Positions 21,260-33,279 are shown, numbered from the stretch's first letter. The stretch: 64,000 nucleotides of DNA from Nephrocerus scutellatus (GCA_947095585.1 OX352763.1:65637719-65701718); one strand, 5' to 3'. Notes: a model not told the origin generated them from the sequence alone. Numbers and translations are program-made.

Positions 21260-22290
21260 TGAAAGTGAAACAACAGGGCCAATTTCTTATTGACCGACTC
21301 AACTCACCGCTTCCCGTGCGAATTGTAGGTACTCGCACAAAACCATCCTTGCCTGAATGAACGGCCGTTGCCTTCCAATTTCCATTGTAATAGTGGAAGG
21401 TTTAGATCCTGGAAAATTACGATCATTCCAATTTTGATATTTGGTGCCTTGTTCTGCCAATAATTTCGCTTCAGCAACTCGCAAAAGTATTCGGCAACCC
21501 ATCTTGACCAGAAGGTTTTATAGATCTGGTTAACCTAGTAATATTAATTTAATAATTTTCAATTTATTTTGTAATCGTTGTCATCTGCTCGAAAGTGAAT
21601 ATGACATTGTGTGTAATTCGCTTTAGGTGGAATTTTGTGACCTTGACCGCTGCTTCATAAATATCACCAAAATGAAAAGAGCCTGGCGGCGCAAACTGCC
21701 AAACTATTTAACTCTGTTGGCACCAGGAATGTATTTCTTCGTCTAAATTATTGCTCATCAATAAATTCGCCAAATCGTGTAATTGGTTGTTTGCGCCAGT
21801 AAAATTACGCGCGATTCCCCGGAAAACCTCGCGTTGCCGCAAAACGCCTGAGCGCACCCATAAAAGAGGTGGTCGAAATGTCTGTGACACAGCAAACAAA
21901 AACCGCCAAATATGATTACATAGGAACCTTTCCACTTATATTGTAATACACGTAAATTGGGCCACAATAATCAACTCCTGTGATATGAAATGGATATGCC
22001 ACTGTGACTCGGCCCTTAGGAAGAACCCCCATTATTTGCTGCACCATTAGCAAAAAAAAAATAATAATTTGCATGGCTGCAGATGACGCAATTGTGTACC
22101 ACAGTATTAACGACTCGTCTCCCCGCGATCATCCAGTAACGCTGACGAACCGCTGCCAACAAACCTTGAGGTCCCATATGCAAATGTGTGTTGTGAATAA
22201 AGTTTACGATTGCTGATGTTACAAAATTCTTCGCTGGCAAGATTATGGGATGCTTAGATTTGTAAATTTGAAAACTTTAGCTGCCCACCA
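21260..22290 (-). pseudogene. BEL/Pao integrase
   Basis: The zinc region starts at 22240: FVTSAIVNFIHNTHLHMGPQ, then AVRQRYWMIAGRRVV and VVHNCVIC, the HHCC set of BEL integrases. The core is split over three frames at 21967-21708 (PNLRVLQYKWKG, a threonine-rich middle, ARNFTGANNQLHDLANLL). The C-terminal part at about 21560-21300 contains FWSRWVAEYFCELL and LPLLQWKLEGNGRS. At least three frameshifts. The part at 21126-21810 is duplicated at 11215-11890. Confidence 0.8.
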
Positions 22291-22699
22291 ACGCGTATAA
22301 GACCTTTATCGTCCTAAAAGGCATCCAGTGACCGCAGGCATTTCTTCTTTAATTATTGACCCGACTTAGACACATTTTTTACATCGTTGCCAAACGCACT
22401 TAGGTGCACAGATCGAATCAAAGCATCTTGCCCAGCAACAAGCTCCATAATGATATCTTACCACGACGTTTTTTATCTTTCCATCGCAAATTGTGTAAAT
22501 AACGCATGACAAAACCAAATGTGTACGGTTTTGAAGGAATCCCGGTAATGTAACCTCGAAAGCATATTGTACTCGACTTCTACTGCTGCTACAATTGCCG
22601 TGAGACGATATCGGCCGGATTGGCTTTTGAATCTAAATGACGCCAACCTTTCCTCAATGACATTCGACGGATAGCCCTGATATGATGCGCAACAAAATT

Positions 22700-23100
22700 C
22701 TCTGGGTCGTCTATTGGTGTATTAATCTAGTGGAGCATGATCGTTGAATACTCCAAAAATACAATCCATCAACCGGAGAATTAATAACTTTATTATACTT
22801 TTCAGCCAACTTGGAAACCAGCTCTTCAGCACACCACTTAAGTCGCTGGATAGTTTTACCTTTAGGTGCAACGCTTGATTTGGAGCACACTAGTTGACAA
22901 ATTATTCTGCTATTACATCTACTACGCACATAAATATATTCGCCATACGCCTTCTCTCTAGCATCGGCAAAACAATGCAACTGAACCTCCTTAGGAACCA
23001 GCCGCCAAACACATGCCGAGGAACTCACAACTGGTTCAACTCCGAGGGCGCATCCCAACCAATCTTTAATGACTGAAATATGAAATGACATTGCGCTTCG
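22700..23100 (-). pseudogene. BEL/Pao RNase H
   Basis: Reads VQLHCFADAREKAYGEYIYV, then LVCSKSSVAPKGKTIQRLKW and ELVSKLAE, equivalent to the Pao motifs FADASEKAYG and RLELCAA. The first acidic residue of the active site is present. It would remove RNA from the RNA-DNA hybrid. Only the start of the domain is open; the rest is frameshifted. Confidence 0.75.
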
Positions 23101-23900
23101 TAAATTTATTCGAGAAATATTCCGGTTGTACTTTAATTTTAAAATAATCGCTATCGGGATACCACAATAGACCCAGAACTTTCATTATTTGATCCTCGTT
23201 TATATTGCAAATTGTTTCACGATCTGCCTCAGGTATACTCTGCAATAGTTCTTTGCTATTTCTGCTCCATTTCTTTAGACACATAACTGAACTAGCAAAA
23301 ATTGTTATGATTTGCGATTTAATTCTAGCTAATTCGTCTACGGAATTTAAACCGTTTAGTGAATTATCCGCATAGCAGTCTTTGGCGATGCGCTTGGTAG
23401 CATTAGGAAACTGATGCTGTATTGTACAACCAATTCTTGTTGTCATGTACGATGCCAGACCAAACCCGTAGGTTACCGTGTTTAACTGATAGATTCGAAC
23501 TAGATCGTTGTTATTAAATCTCCCATATATACATTGATAGCAGCGGTTCTCGTGGTGCACTAGGAATTGCCGATACATTTTAACGACATCCGAACGACCA
23601 CCCGCGTACGATTGAAACCTTAATAAGACGATCGCAAGATTGCTTTGAATCACTGTCCGAACCGTTGGTATTTGATTTAGTGATATTCCACTGGTTGTTA
23701 TGGCCGAGCCGTAAAATTCAAAAATTAATTTGGTAGAGGTTGAAAAAGAATTAACCGCAAAAAGCGCTAAGTAGTAGTTACTGGATGGCACTTGCCGCAT
23801 CAACTCCATGTGGCCCAAGCGTAGATATTTATCCATTTAGTTATGATATGATTTTTGGAAACTGCATCACGTTCCAATCGCTTTCCAGGCTTAAACATCT
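23066..23900 (-). pseudogene. BEL/Pao reverse transcriptase
   Basis: A 256-codon open frame with KLIFEFYGSAITTSGISLNQ (normally VVFDASA...SLNDVL), SDVVKMYRQFLVHHENRCYQ (the catalytic ADIAKMYRQ region, with A-D-I-A changed to S-D-V-V), and CYADNSLNG where active elements have YVDD followed by L and TG. The aspartate pair is changed to DN, which should inactivate polymerisation. A frame of this length with conserved hydrophobic pattern shows recent origin, yet the altered box and the breaks on both sides mark a pseudogene. Confidence 0.85.
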
Positions 23901-24328
23901 TTTCAACGCCAGTTTCGCAAAATCACCAAGCAATTAAACTGGTTTTAAAAATGGCAACCGAAACACAAATCACACAACCTCGTTACGATAATGAGTGCTA
24001 AGAAAGTGCTGCTCACACGGATTTTCTTCCTTCGTAGTAGACGGCGGCATGACCAGGATTTCGTCAAAGTTCCAGAACCGCTCGAGTTTCTGATATAAGG
24101 AACAAATGGCACAAACTGAACTCTCCTTCCTCTCTCCCGCCAACGCACACCTGCCAGACACAATGTATCCTAATGTGGTACTTTGCAACATGATTTCATT
24201 TCCCAGCTACAAACGACCATCCAAATTGATACCGTAAACTAGATCATTTCCGATTAATAAATCAATAGATCGCGGCACATGGAATACCCGTTAACTCTAA
24301 ATTATTAGGTTGCTCGAATTTCTTTATT

Positions 24329-24805
24329 TTAGATTATACTTTTAGATAATACGTAAACCTCCTGATCTGCTGTAAAGTTTCCGATTCTGGATTGAACGTT
24401 TATTGTGATGACACTCGTTGACTGCGTCGAATTACCTCCGATTCCATTAATATATAACTGATTTTTGGTTAATGGTAAACCAAGCATAGACGACAGTGAT
24501 TTCGAAATAAAATTAAACTGCGAACTAGAATCCAAGAGTGCTCTGACAGCTACAGATTTCTGGTTACCGGTACCTACAAGTACCTGTGCCGTCGCGAAGA
24601 AAATGTAACTTGGTTCACCAATAGATATGCAAACGTGTGGCACAAGTACGTTACCCAATGGTATGAAAGTACTAGAGCAGTAAAAAACGCAGCCCAGCGC
24701 AAGTAATTTTTCGCAAGTTGAATACGTGTTATAATATGCAAGCAACAGGACGCTAATAGTCAACGGCAGCAGCAGAAAACTAACTTTCAATTTTTTTTCG
24801 TTCAC
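24329..24805 (-). pseudogene. BEL/Pao protease region
   Basis: A 158-codon open frame. Residues from about 75 read ATAQVLVGTGNQKS, then VRALLDSSSQFNFISKSLSS, the BEL-type aspartic protease with the usual DSGSQ altered to DSSSQ, then LYINGIGGNSTQS. The first 50 residues are hydrophobic and unlike a BEL gag end, suggesting a deletion junction. The protease would process the polyprotein; loss of the active-site glycine probably inactivates it. Confidence 0.7.
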
Positions 24806-24975
24806 AAGACGACGATTCGATATGATGCGTATATAAGAACGGCAAGTACAGCACTTGAAATCATATGAATTTACTATACTGGTATTAAAAGTCAGCCAAA
24901 TTCAAATTTAACTAGAACAAATTTTTGTTGTGGTATATTCAACTATTTTGATAATTATTGACAATTAAAAATGAA

Positions 24976-25794
24976 ACGAATATGACAAGTATTATAAAAG
25001 CGTGTATTGGCCTCGCATTCTCGCAAGCCGCAACAATACTAACTCGATATATGAGTTTTTTCTGCTACAAACCTATATTGTGTTTTTTTTTTCTCTTTCC
25101 GAAGAACCGGGTGGCTCCAATTACTGCAGCTGCTGCTTTTTCTCCTTATCACATTTTATTTTTATTTCTATACCACAAAACAATAAACTTATAAGCCTTG
25201 TACAATTGTTTTCGTACTCTTTAACAAGTAGCACTTTTCTAATTTCCCTAATTCCCTACCACAAAGCAACAATTGTTATAAAATACATACTTGTTAAATT
25301 GTTGTTGAAAATAAACGTCACGTTAGTAAGGTGCGATTTTTTGACAACAAGTTGGATTTTGTTAGGGTTTAATAACTAATAATACATTTTAATATCTTTT
25401 ACATAGTAAAAGGAAGGTTAGTATATTAAATTTCTACTTTGTGGTATAGGCCCCATGTTAATAAATTTTTTCATCGTGATTTCTGTAATGTCATTTGTTT
25501 CGACTGGGTGTTGAGTTTATGGATCGGGTAGAGATATTACTCGAGCTGTAGGAGTTAGATCGTGCTTATCGGTGTTTTTTTGCCTAATAAGCCGAATAGG
25601 AAGCAACTGTGCTAGCATAGCTTAAATTTTTGTACCATCTCGTTTTTTATATGTCTTGGTTTTGTTCATAGTTTGGATGTATGTTTTCTCTCATTTTTTC
25701 ATTCATTTTTTATTTTTAATGTATTCTAGATTTAACGGCCTTTGTAGGTACCGGTACCACTGCATAAAGCGTATTTTGCATTGTCCTCTTTCTT
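24976..25794. other. Stretch without recognised genes
   Basis: Two overlapping plus-strand open frames at 24958-25379 have no family signature and are rich in F, S and L from T-rich DNA. The sequence from about 25400 on the minus strand may continue the CR1/Jockey ORF1 remnant (WYKNLSYASTVASYS near 25560-25640) but is full of stops. Confidence 0.3.
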
Positions 25795-25915
25795 TGTTAC
25801 TTGGCAGTCTAGTGTCTTGATTCGTCCTGCGCAATTTACACATGCATGATCCCTTCGGCCATAATTCTTATTGTGCCCATATTCTTAGCAGTTGGTGCAC
25901 TGAAAAATTATTCTT
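25795..25915 (-). pseudogene. Jockey-group ORF1 (gag-like) zinc-knuckle remnant
   Basis: The minus strand reads FQCTNC, stop, EYGHNKNYGRRDHACVNCAG and then a TLDCQVTKKE segment. Jockey/I-type ORF1 proteins have CxxCxxYGHTxNYC followed by CVxCAGxHxTxxC, and here most of the pattern survives with a stop and a C to G change. ORF1 binds RNA. No start or upstream part is visible, so it is only a scrap. Confidence 0.65.
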
Positions 25916-26034
25916 TTATACTGAGGTGTTTCAAATGCAACCTTGCAGCTTAGGGGCTTCGCAATGCTTATTTTTTTGTTTGGGTTTTTGTTTTTTTTCA
26001 TTGCTAGAAAGTTCAGTATTGTAATAATTGCAAT

Positions 26035-28620
26035 AATGTAGATATTGTGAACAAGGGCTCTAAACCAACCTTCATAAATGCGATTCGCGAAGAGGTATAG
26101 ATCTCACTCTCGCAATTCCATTTATCTCTAATTCTATTGTAAATTGGCATGTGTCCGATGAGGCCTCGCTGTCATACCATCAACACATCAGGTTTGACAT
26201 TCCAGGCGCGATGGCACATGCGTCTCCCAGAGATGATCCTATGTCAACGGACTGGAATCTATATCGAGGACTAGTCCTCTCCAAATTAGATTTGCTTGTC
26301 TCACCTATTGATTCCACAGAGGAACTAGACGAGGCAACTTACCAAGTAAAAGATATACTAATTGCTTACTGTCATGGCAGTTGTGTCGTCAAAACCAACC
26401 TTTGCAAACATAAAGTTCCCTGGTGGAATGACATCCTGGCCAAACTTAGGGGGAAGGTTAGAAGGCTCTTCAACTCTGCTAAACGCACGAAGAGTTGGGA
26501 CGAATATAAGTCCGCCCTCACAGAGAATAACTCTGAATTAATACGATCTAAACGGGCCACGTGGAGGAAATGTTGCGAGAACATCGATGAAATGCCAGCA
26601 GCTGCACGAATCCACAAGGCACTTGTTAGGCATCAGACAAATAGTGTGGGTCTGTTGAAAAAGACTGATGGCACCTACACGACGGACCGTGAGGATACAC
26701 TGAGAACGCTTCTGCATGTTCATTTCCCCGGCTCGTATAACAGTGTAACACACACAAATTCGAACACGTTTGATCGAAGGGTTAGTATCGCTAGTAGAAC
26801 TAATAGTTTATCTGGTAAGATTTTCACCCCAGATAAGGTTAGATGGGCAGTAGGCTCCTTCAAACCATTTAAAGCCCCTGGTGGGGATGGAATCTTTCCT
26901 GCTCTTCTACAGAAGGCGATCGATGCAATCCGGCTAAGCTTAATTTTATTATTTAGAGCAAGCTACAATTGGGGATACATCCCTTTTGTCTGGAGACAGA
27001 TAAATGTGATTTTTATCCCCAAACCTGACAATAGGTCTAGTGAGCTAACTTAATCATACAGACCAATCAGTCTAACATCTTTTGTCCTGAAAATCATGGA
27101 AAGACTCATTGATGTTCATATTAGAGGCCGGCTAGAGGTGTCTGCTCCTCTGCACTCAAGTTAGTTTGCATACAGAAAAGGCAAAAGCACAGAAGGTGCA
27201 CTCCACTATCTTGTTAAAAAGATCGAAGGAACGTTTCGATCCAATGAGGTTGCTTTGTGTGCATTCCTAGACATTGAAGGCGCCTTCGATAACACTGGCT
27301 ATGATTCAATAGAGAGAGCAATTAGTAACAAGGGTATCGAAGCCTCGACCAATCTATGGATTAGGGCTATGCTCGAGAGTCGAGATATTACTTCCTCCTC
27401 AGGAGGAGTGTCAGTGTCTGTAACCGCAGTAAAGGGTTGTCCCCAAGGAGGAGTCCTCTCCCCTTCTGTGGTCACTGGTCATAGACGAACTTTTGGTTTA
27501 TCTACACAGATCAGGCTACATCGCCATTGGCTATGCTGATGACTAAGCGATTATCATTAGGGGTAAACACTGCACGGGCATTATGGGCCTGCAGAAGACT
27601 TTACGGCAGAACTTGGGGCCTCAATTCTAAGATGATACACTGGATGTATACAATGATGGTGAGACCCATTATCACGTACGCGGCCATAGTTTGGTGGCCC
27701 AAGGTACTCGAGCGGACAACGGCAAACGTGCTTAAGAAGCTGCAAAGAATTGCCTGTCTAGGTATTACAGGTGCTATGCGTACCTGCCCTACAACAGCAT
27801 TAGAAGCTACCCCTACAAATCTTCATTAGGAAGACGGCCCTAGATGCGCTATAAAGCTGCAACTAGAATATAAGTATAAACCAGGCGACCTTGTGGGACA
27901 CAATTCCCGAAAGAGACATGTTCTGCACAATACCGGACGTGATGGTCAGGGATTACAGCCAGGCAGCACTCAAAGCTCTGTCGTCCAAGTCAATAGTCTC
28001 ATTAACAGTTAAAACCTGCTACGATGCATTGCAATCTCTGGCCAGACTCAACAGGGTTAAGCTTGATTGGGTACCAGGTCATCGAGGTATTACAGGCAAT
28101 GAAGCCGCAGATGAACTGGCTAGGGCTGGTTCGGAAACTGCATTCATAGGACCTGAACCCTTTTTAGCGTCAAATGGTGTACCGCCACAAAGCTGATAAA
28201 CGGTTGGGAGGGCAAACTTCGCCTGGCTCAATGGGAAAATACCCAGGGGCTAAGGCAATCCAAACAACTGATCAGACCCTATTCATATAAAGAAATCCTG
28301 CATTTATAAAGGTAGCATTAGGAAGCTAGTGAGTGTTCTAACTGGCCATTGTGGCCTGAGATATCATCTTAGCAAAATTGGTGTGGGCTCTGTGCGGAGG
28401 ATGAGGAGTCATCCGAACATGTTCTCTGCGATTGCCCAGCACTTATTTGGTTAAGGAAACGATTATTCCATAAGGAAATATGCTCAGCAGCGAAGTTGAA
28501 AAGCGCTGCTACTAAGGACATTCTATCTTTTATCAGGAAAGCTGTATGTCTATCAGATAATTAATGCCCTATTGATATTGATACAATAGATCTTTTAGGT
28601 CGCGGTGTCAGTCACTTGGA
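26035..28620 (+). pseudogene. Second LOA-like non-LTR element, ORF2 (endonuclease tail, RT, RNase H)
   Basis: It starts inside the endonuclease (GSKPTFINAIREEV near 26050) with DEASLSYHQHIRFDIPG at 26160-26205, where the catalytic SDH is changed to SYH. RT follows: VRWAVGSFKPFKAPGGDGIF (26838-26900), IPKPDNRSS, then SYRPISLTSFVLKIMERL in another frame, CAFLDIEGAFDNTGYDS (27255-27310), GCPQGGVLSPSVV and a degraded GYADD at 27530-27545. The thumb (MYTMMVRPIITYAAIVWW) is at 27640-27710. RNase H has DYSQAALKAL and WVPGHRGITGNEAADELA (27950-28130). A terminal ESSEHVLCDCPAL segment lies at 28400-28445. Several frameshifts; 5'-truncated. It differs clearly from the 9720/17450 family. Confidence 0.85.
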
Positions 28621-28639
28621 CTAGGGTTTTCAAAAATAA

Positions 28640-29689
28640 AAATAAATGTTTAGGACTTTATGGCCCATATCTTCAAGCTGTAGTGTCCTTTAGATCCGTA
28701 TAGTAGTGCAAAACTACCTTAAAGTGTTTCTCTTCTTTTGGTTGAAATGTGTTATATTTTGTATTCTTCTGTTTGTAAGGACTTTTATTAATGTTCTATA
28801 CGAAGTAGATTCTAGTTGTTGGACCCTTATTTCATTATTTTTTAGAAAAAAGATGAATAAATTTTTTTCTTACCTATTATTCAAGGGAAACTTGTCGTAC
28901 TATCCTAAACACTACACACTAAAATCTAAACTAACATAATTACAACAAAAATCAATTCCACAAATACTATTTATCATAGTTTCTTGAGATTTTGCCCTAT
29001 TTGGTATTTAAAGAAAATACGCACAATGATACAGAATTTGTAAACTCGTACTTTAATGAATCGCTTAGAATGAGAGCGAAAAGTGGCCTTACGGCATATA
29101 AGGTTTTCGAGTTGTGGGTGACTAGACGTGCAGATAAACGCAACGTTACAGATAGCAAATAAGAAATGATCGTTTCTAAGTTTTCAAAAACCACTTACGT
29201 TCGCTGTTTTCCTCCCTGTTTTCGTCTCTCCACGGCTCTGAAGCGTATGGAACAAGTCCGCCATTACAATCCAAAAATGACATAGATAAGATTGACCCTT
29301 TTAATCGGCAAATCGGTCCACCTACGAGTAAATAATAACAAAGTCTTATATAGCATGTGTGTGGTAAAAAAATTATTGATGAAAACTGTTTCGTGCGTCA
29401 TGTTTTTACTATATCCATCCAGTATATATGTACTATTGGGCAAATACACAAACCGAGAAAAAGAATCTGATTTATTTTGTGCAAATATATCTATAAAAAA
29501 TAAATAACAAACTAATTGCCGCAAAAAATGTTCACTTAATGCCGAAAGTTCAAGATTGATAGAATACAAGATTGTCCATCCCGGTGTTCAAAATTAAAAC
29601 TTTCAGCGCATCAGTACATCATCGGCTTATCGGTGACAAAGAACTTTTGTGGCATGCAAATGGCTATTTCTCTTGAGCACCACTAGTGG
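28640..29689. other. No recognised genes (about 1 kb)
   Basis: Short open frames on both strands (for example 29264-29569 minus, 101 codons, and about 29000-29160 plus) show no family motif. No repeat partner occurs in the window. It could be host DNA or an unrecognised element. Confidence 0.3.
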
Positions 29690-29741
29690 AAGAAGCGATT
29701 CTACTCGATTCTTTTCTCCCCATTTTATTATGCTGTCTAGG

Positions 29742-30747
29742 TCAGAATTTAACGTGCTTAACATACAAAGTTGTTTGAGTTCCACATGAGATGTGGAGGG
29801 ACGTTCCTCCTGAGCTGAGAGTGCTGTTCACAGCGAAAGAGTGAATTGGATTAGAAGTCACAGATAAGAGATCATAAATAAAAATAAGAAAGAGTGTCGG
29901 GGACAGAACAGAGCCCTGGGGAACGCCAGCATTTATGTGGTGTATTTCAGACTTGAATCCGTCCAAAACAACTTGAATTGAGCGGTCCAAAAGGTAGCTT
30001 CTAATCCAATGAAGCAGTTTATCATCGACACCAAAGGCACGCATTTTTGACAAAAGAGCTTTATGCCTAACTTTGTCAAATGCCTTAGAAATATCAAGTG
30101 CAACAGCTTTGCTTTCACCAAATTGATGCAAAAACCGGTTCCACTGTTCGGTGAGATATAACATCAAGTCACCAGTGGAACGTTGCCCACGAAATCCGTA
30201 CTGCCGGTCACTAAGGATTTCATTGGTTTCAAGATATTTCATGAGCTGAAAATTTATCAGCGTTTCCATGACCTTGGAAAGAATGGATGTAAGTGCTATA
30301 GGTCGGTATGAAGAAGGAGACGACGACTCGCTTTTTTTGGGTATGGGCTGGTCAAAGGCTGTATTTTCAACTTCTCGGGAAGAGTCCAGAAGAATAGGAT
30401 AGATGGAAAAGCTTACGCAATGGTAATGCCAGCTTGAAGGAACACCCTTTCAGAACTAATGGGGAAATACCATCTGGACCAGATTTGTGAATGTTGAGAT
30501 CCTTTAAAACTCTAGCAACTCCACGAGTACGAATGAAGATCTGTCCCATAGAGTGTTCAATACTCGGGGGTGCAGGCGGCAACAATGCACAATCTGGAAG
30601 CGTGGAGCTAGCTGCAAAATGTGCAACAAACAGATTGGCTTTGTCTTTAGACAATGACAACTGGAGTGTCATTATAAATAAGCGTTGGAATGGACGAAGA
30701 GGCTGTATTTTAGATTCTCTTCGTTTCATTTCCATTTTCATTTTCAT
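29742..30747 (-). pseudogene. CR1/Jockey-group reverse transcriptase
   Basis: Two frames joined by a break at about 30300-30370. The first holds DLNIHKSGPDGISPLVLKGC and YSSGLFP. The second (30269-29742, 175 codons) holds SDRQYGFRGQRSTGDLMLYL, VALDISKAFDKVRHKALLSK, INAGVPQGSVLSPTLFLIFI and HSFAVNSTLS. The last is the catalytic box: the related copy at 59690 reads SFADDSTLS, so both aspartates have been replaced here (VN). It would copy element RNA at a nicked target; this copy cannot. Confidence 0.85.
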
Positions 30748-31479
30748 TACCTTTGGGACATTGTAGTATATTTTGCTTCAATTTTTGGTCGTAGGCGAAT
30801 TTGACTCGCCGAAGATGAGCATTGGAATCATTTCTGGCTCGTTTAACATTTGTTCGTTTTCCCCCCTGTAGGGTTTGCTTTGTAAAACCGAAAGCATACC
30901 TCTCTAATCATAGAAGCCTCTTTACAGCTTGAGTCGTACCATCCATCATCCTTTGGTTTGATAGACTTATCCCCGAAGGGGATAAACTTTCTCATACCAA
31001 TAAGAATGATGTTTGGGATTGCATCAGCGGCGGCATCCACGTTGTTGTCGCGAAACAATAGCGACCAGTTAAAACTCCCAAAGAAGTTGTTATGGCCGTC
31101 CCAATTGGCTTTCTCGTATTGCCATACTGTTTTTTTGGGAGTTTTTTTCTCTAACTGCGTAGTTTATTAACGAGAAATTAGCTGATACAAATAATGGTCA
31201 GACGAGCCTAGAGGCGATAATACATTGACAGAGTAATTATCAGGACGACAAGTCAAGGGTGTTTGCGGAATGATTTGCAATTTCAGGTATTCGTGTAGGC
31301 TCATTTACAAGCTGAGTAAGGTGATTTAAATCAGCGATCAACTCAACATCTATTCCTACGGGTGTTGTCTGGCCAGAATGGCGAAGCCACCCAGAATTGT
31401 GTGCATGAAATCGCCCGCAATAACGATTTCAGTGTTTTCATCAGTTGTGACAATTCTTGCAATTGAATCAGACATTGCA

Positions 31480-31830
31480 TCAATCTCGTGGAGAGTTGAA
31501 GCTCTGTCTAAAAAGAAAGCAGTAGTGAATGTTGTGCCCCTGTACCATTACTCTCAGCCATATGCAATTAAATTCCGCATTGGAACATTGGCTTAATTGA
31601 GGCAAAAGTTTGAACGCAACATAACTACGGACATAAATTTCGAGCCCGCGTCTTGGGAAAAATAATGGCACTAAGCAATACCCAGGCAGATTTAAATCTG
31701 AAGTATCAGAATTCACAAATACCTTCAGTGCCAGAATTGCTGGACTGTGGAGATTTACATGGGTGAATACAGCGCAAAAATTCGTTCTCAGCCCACGTAT
31801 GTTGCTGAGATCCAATCGGAAACTACACAT
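31480..31830 (-). pseudogene. CR1/Jockey-group endonuclease, N-terminal half
   Basis: Reads LDLSNIRGLRTNFCAVF, HVNLHSPAILALKVFVNS (normally ILALSET, so the catalytic glutamate position is changed), LNLPGYCLVPLFFPRRGLEI and YVRSYVAFKLL. This is the start of an apurinic-endonuclease-like domain that nicks target DNA. The rest is in other frames or missing. Confidence 0.75.
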
Positions 31831-31849
31831 AACTACACAAAATTCTTTT

Positions 31850-31990
31850 CAACGAATTGAGAAGAGTATGTCTCAAATTGGATTATTAACACAAATTGTC
31901 GTCAGTGTTTTGCCTTCACGACAAAATGAGTTAAATCACCAAAAGAAACAAACACTCACAATCCATTATTCTTATGAATTGCTTGAGAAA
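31850..31990 (-). other. 5' UTR of the CR1/Jockey-group element
   Basis: A stretch of about 130 bases is shared, in reverse orientation, with 58948-59075 (for example GGATTGTGAGTGTTTG and CACTTTGTCGTGAAGGC). This shows the two elements are one family and that both keep a 5' end. The plus-strand ORF across it (31763-32053) is a shadow. Confidence 0.7.
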
Positions 31991-32000
31991 TGGCTAAGCT

Positions 32001-32174
32001 CCCAAAAATTCCAGACCCTATTGGACAGATCCCGGAGCTTCAATAAGAACTAGTCTTATAGTCGCATCCTAGTCTTACATACCGAATTTCATACCTTAAC
32101 GTTCGTAACCGGTTCGTTTTTCTCGTATTCTTTCTTGTTACAAATTTAAGTGTATTTGGTTTCTTTATGTGTTA
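32001..32174. other. Short flank with no recognised feature
   Basis: Sequence between the CR1/Jockey 5' end and the Helentron-like repeat; no repeat partner and no coding motif seen. Confidence 0.3.
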
Positions 32175-32620
32175 TTATTAAATTCTCTATATTAACTTTG
32201 CGTTCCCGTGGCTGGAAGGCTGGCTGGCTGGCTGGTGGGCAGAATCGTGTAATAAATTTTTAACACACTTCCGAAAGCCCGATTTTATTGAAATTTTGTA
32301 CACATGTATATTTCTCGTGACAATACTTTCTATTAAAATTTTTGTGTGATCGGGCCGCGGGGTCGGGGGCTCCCATACAATTTTTTTACCCCGGCATCAG
32401 ATCATTTCATACTATAATGACTATGTTCTGGGTGCGTTGTGCGCTGTGCGCTGTGGGCAGCGCTGCCTGCTTTACGATTGGGGTTGATTTGTTTTTGGGT
32501 TGCAGTGCTTCGTATGTGCTTTTATATTTCAGCATTTATAGTCGAATTTACTTTTGGTTATTAGAGAATTTACATGCAAAATTTTATGGGTTGTTTTTTT
32601 TCTTTATTTCGATTTCTTTG
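32175..32620 (+). mobile_element. Helentron/DINE-like element, second copy
   Basis: Shares TTATTAAATTCTCTATATTA with 3510-3530 and the unit CCGATTTTATTGAAATTTTG ... GATCGGGCC, but has only one minisatellite unit where the first copy has four. It also has a run of GGCTGGCTGGCTGGCTGG at 32219-32236. GC-rich repeats (GCGCTGTGCGCTGTGGGCAG) lie near 32440-32460. The right end is not defined. Confidence 0.55.
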
Positions 32621-32639
32621 ACTTAATATACTAACAAAG

Positions 32640-33279
32640 CTGGTCGAAAATACTTACTATACTTAACATATGGACTATAAGAAATAATAATACTATGCTA
32701 GGGGGTTGTCGGTGGCACTGCACCAGTGGAGCACACGGGGGGCGTTCGTGTTTGAACGGCTCGACTCAAAGCAATTACCTAAAGTTGCGAAAGCATCAAC
32801 AACTGTCGACAGCTTACTTGAAACTGAAGTTAAATGGAGAACTTGTAATGGTGTAATTGTTCTTAAAACAGTCATTTCCCTTGGCCTGTGTGCATGCCTA
32901 GCGGATGCGCTAGCTAGTTCGCCGGATTGGGGTGGGATCTTGGCCAAGCAGCTGCCTGTAACATCATAAATAATTTCATGCGTGCACATACCCCGCGTCA
33001 AAATGCGAACCCCCTTATATATAGCAACACCCGAACTCAACAATTAAATATCTAGACCATTTTACTTTCCATTTCGTTAATCATTTACTTTCACAATTGA
33101 ACTTAAACCTAACAAATTAGCCGATAGGTATCGGCGACTTACACAAATAGCAAAATAATTAAATTCGATTATATACAGTTGTTAAATTTTAAGGTAAGCT
33201 TACGAGTGATGTAGCCTAATAAATATGTAATGGGTAAGTTATCATACAAATCGTCATCTAATGTAACGATACATAATAT
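32640..33279. other. Unclassified stretch with opposing open frames
   Basis: A plus frame (32706-32969, 87 codons) and a minus frame (33043-32693, 116 codons) overlap across GC-richer DNA than its surroundings. Neither has a motif I know. A TATATA-type sequence lies at 33014-33021. It might be a terminal piece of an element or a host remnant. Nothing certain can be said. Confidence 0.25.

Larger units (their letters stand above)
21126..24975 (-). mobile_element. BEL/Pao LTR retrotransposon, decayed, gag missing
   Basis: Minus-strand order from the high end: LTR-like piece (24883-24975), protease (24805-24329), reverse transcriptase (23836-23066), RNase H (about 23065-22700), integrase (22240-21260), LTR-like piece (21166-21255). 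The two LTR-like pieces share AAAAGTCAGCCAAA and TGTTGTGGTATATTC but diverge strongly. The gag region has been lost between LTR and protease. Domain order with the protease-RT-RNaseH-integrase arrangement and the Pao-specific motifs supports BEL/Pao. Confidence 0.8.
29690..32000 (-). mobile_element. CR1/Jockey-group non-LTR retrotransposon, broken
   Basis: Minus-strand order: 5' UTR (about 31990-31850, matching 58948-59075), endonuclease start (31830-31480), middle (31058-30843), RT (30747-29742). The ORF1 gene seems absent. The element lacks its RT C-terminal end and 3' UTR: sequence similarity to the copy at 59090-60540 stops at about 29740. Frameshifts separate each piece. Confidence 0.8.

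Noticed and set aside
24958..25379. Overlapping plus frames as a host membrane protein
   Set aside because: They derive from T-rich DNA, lack a domain, and no splice or start context supports them.
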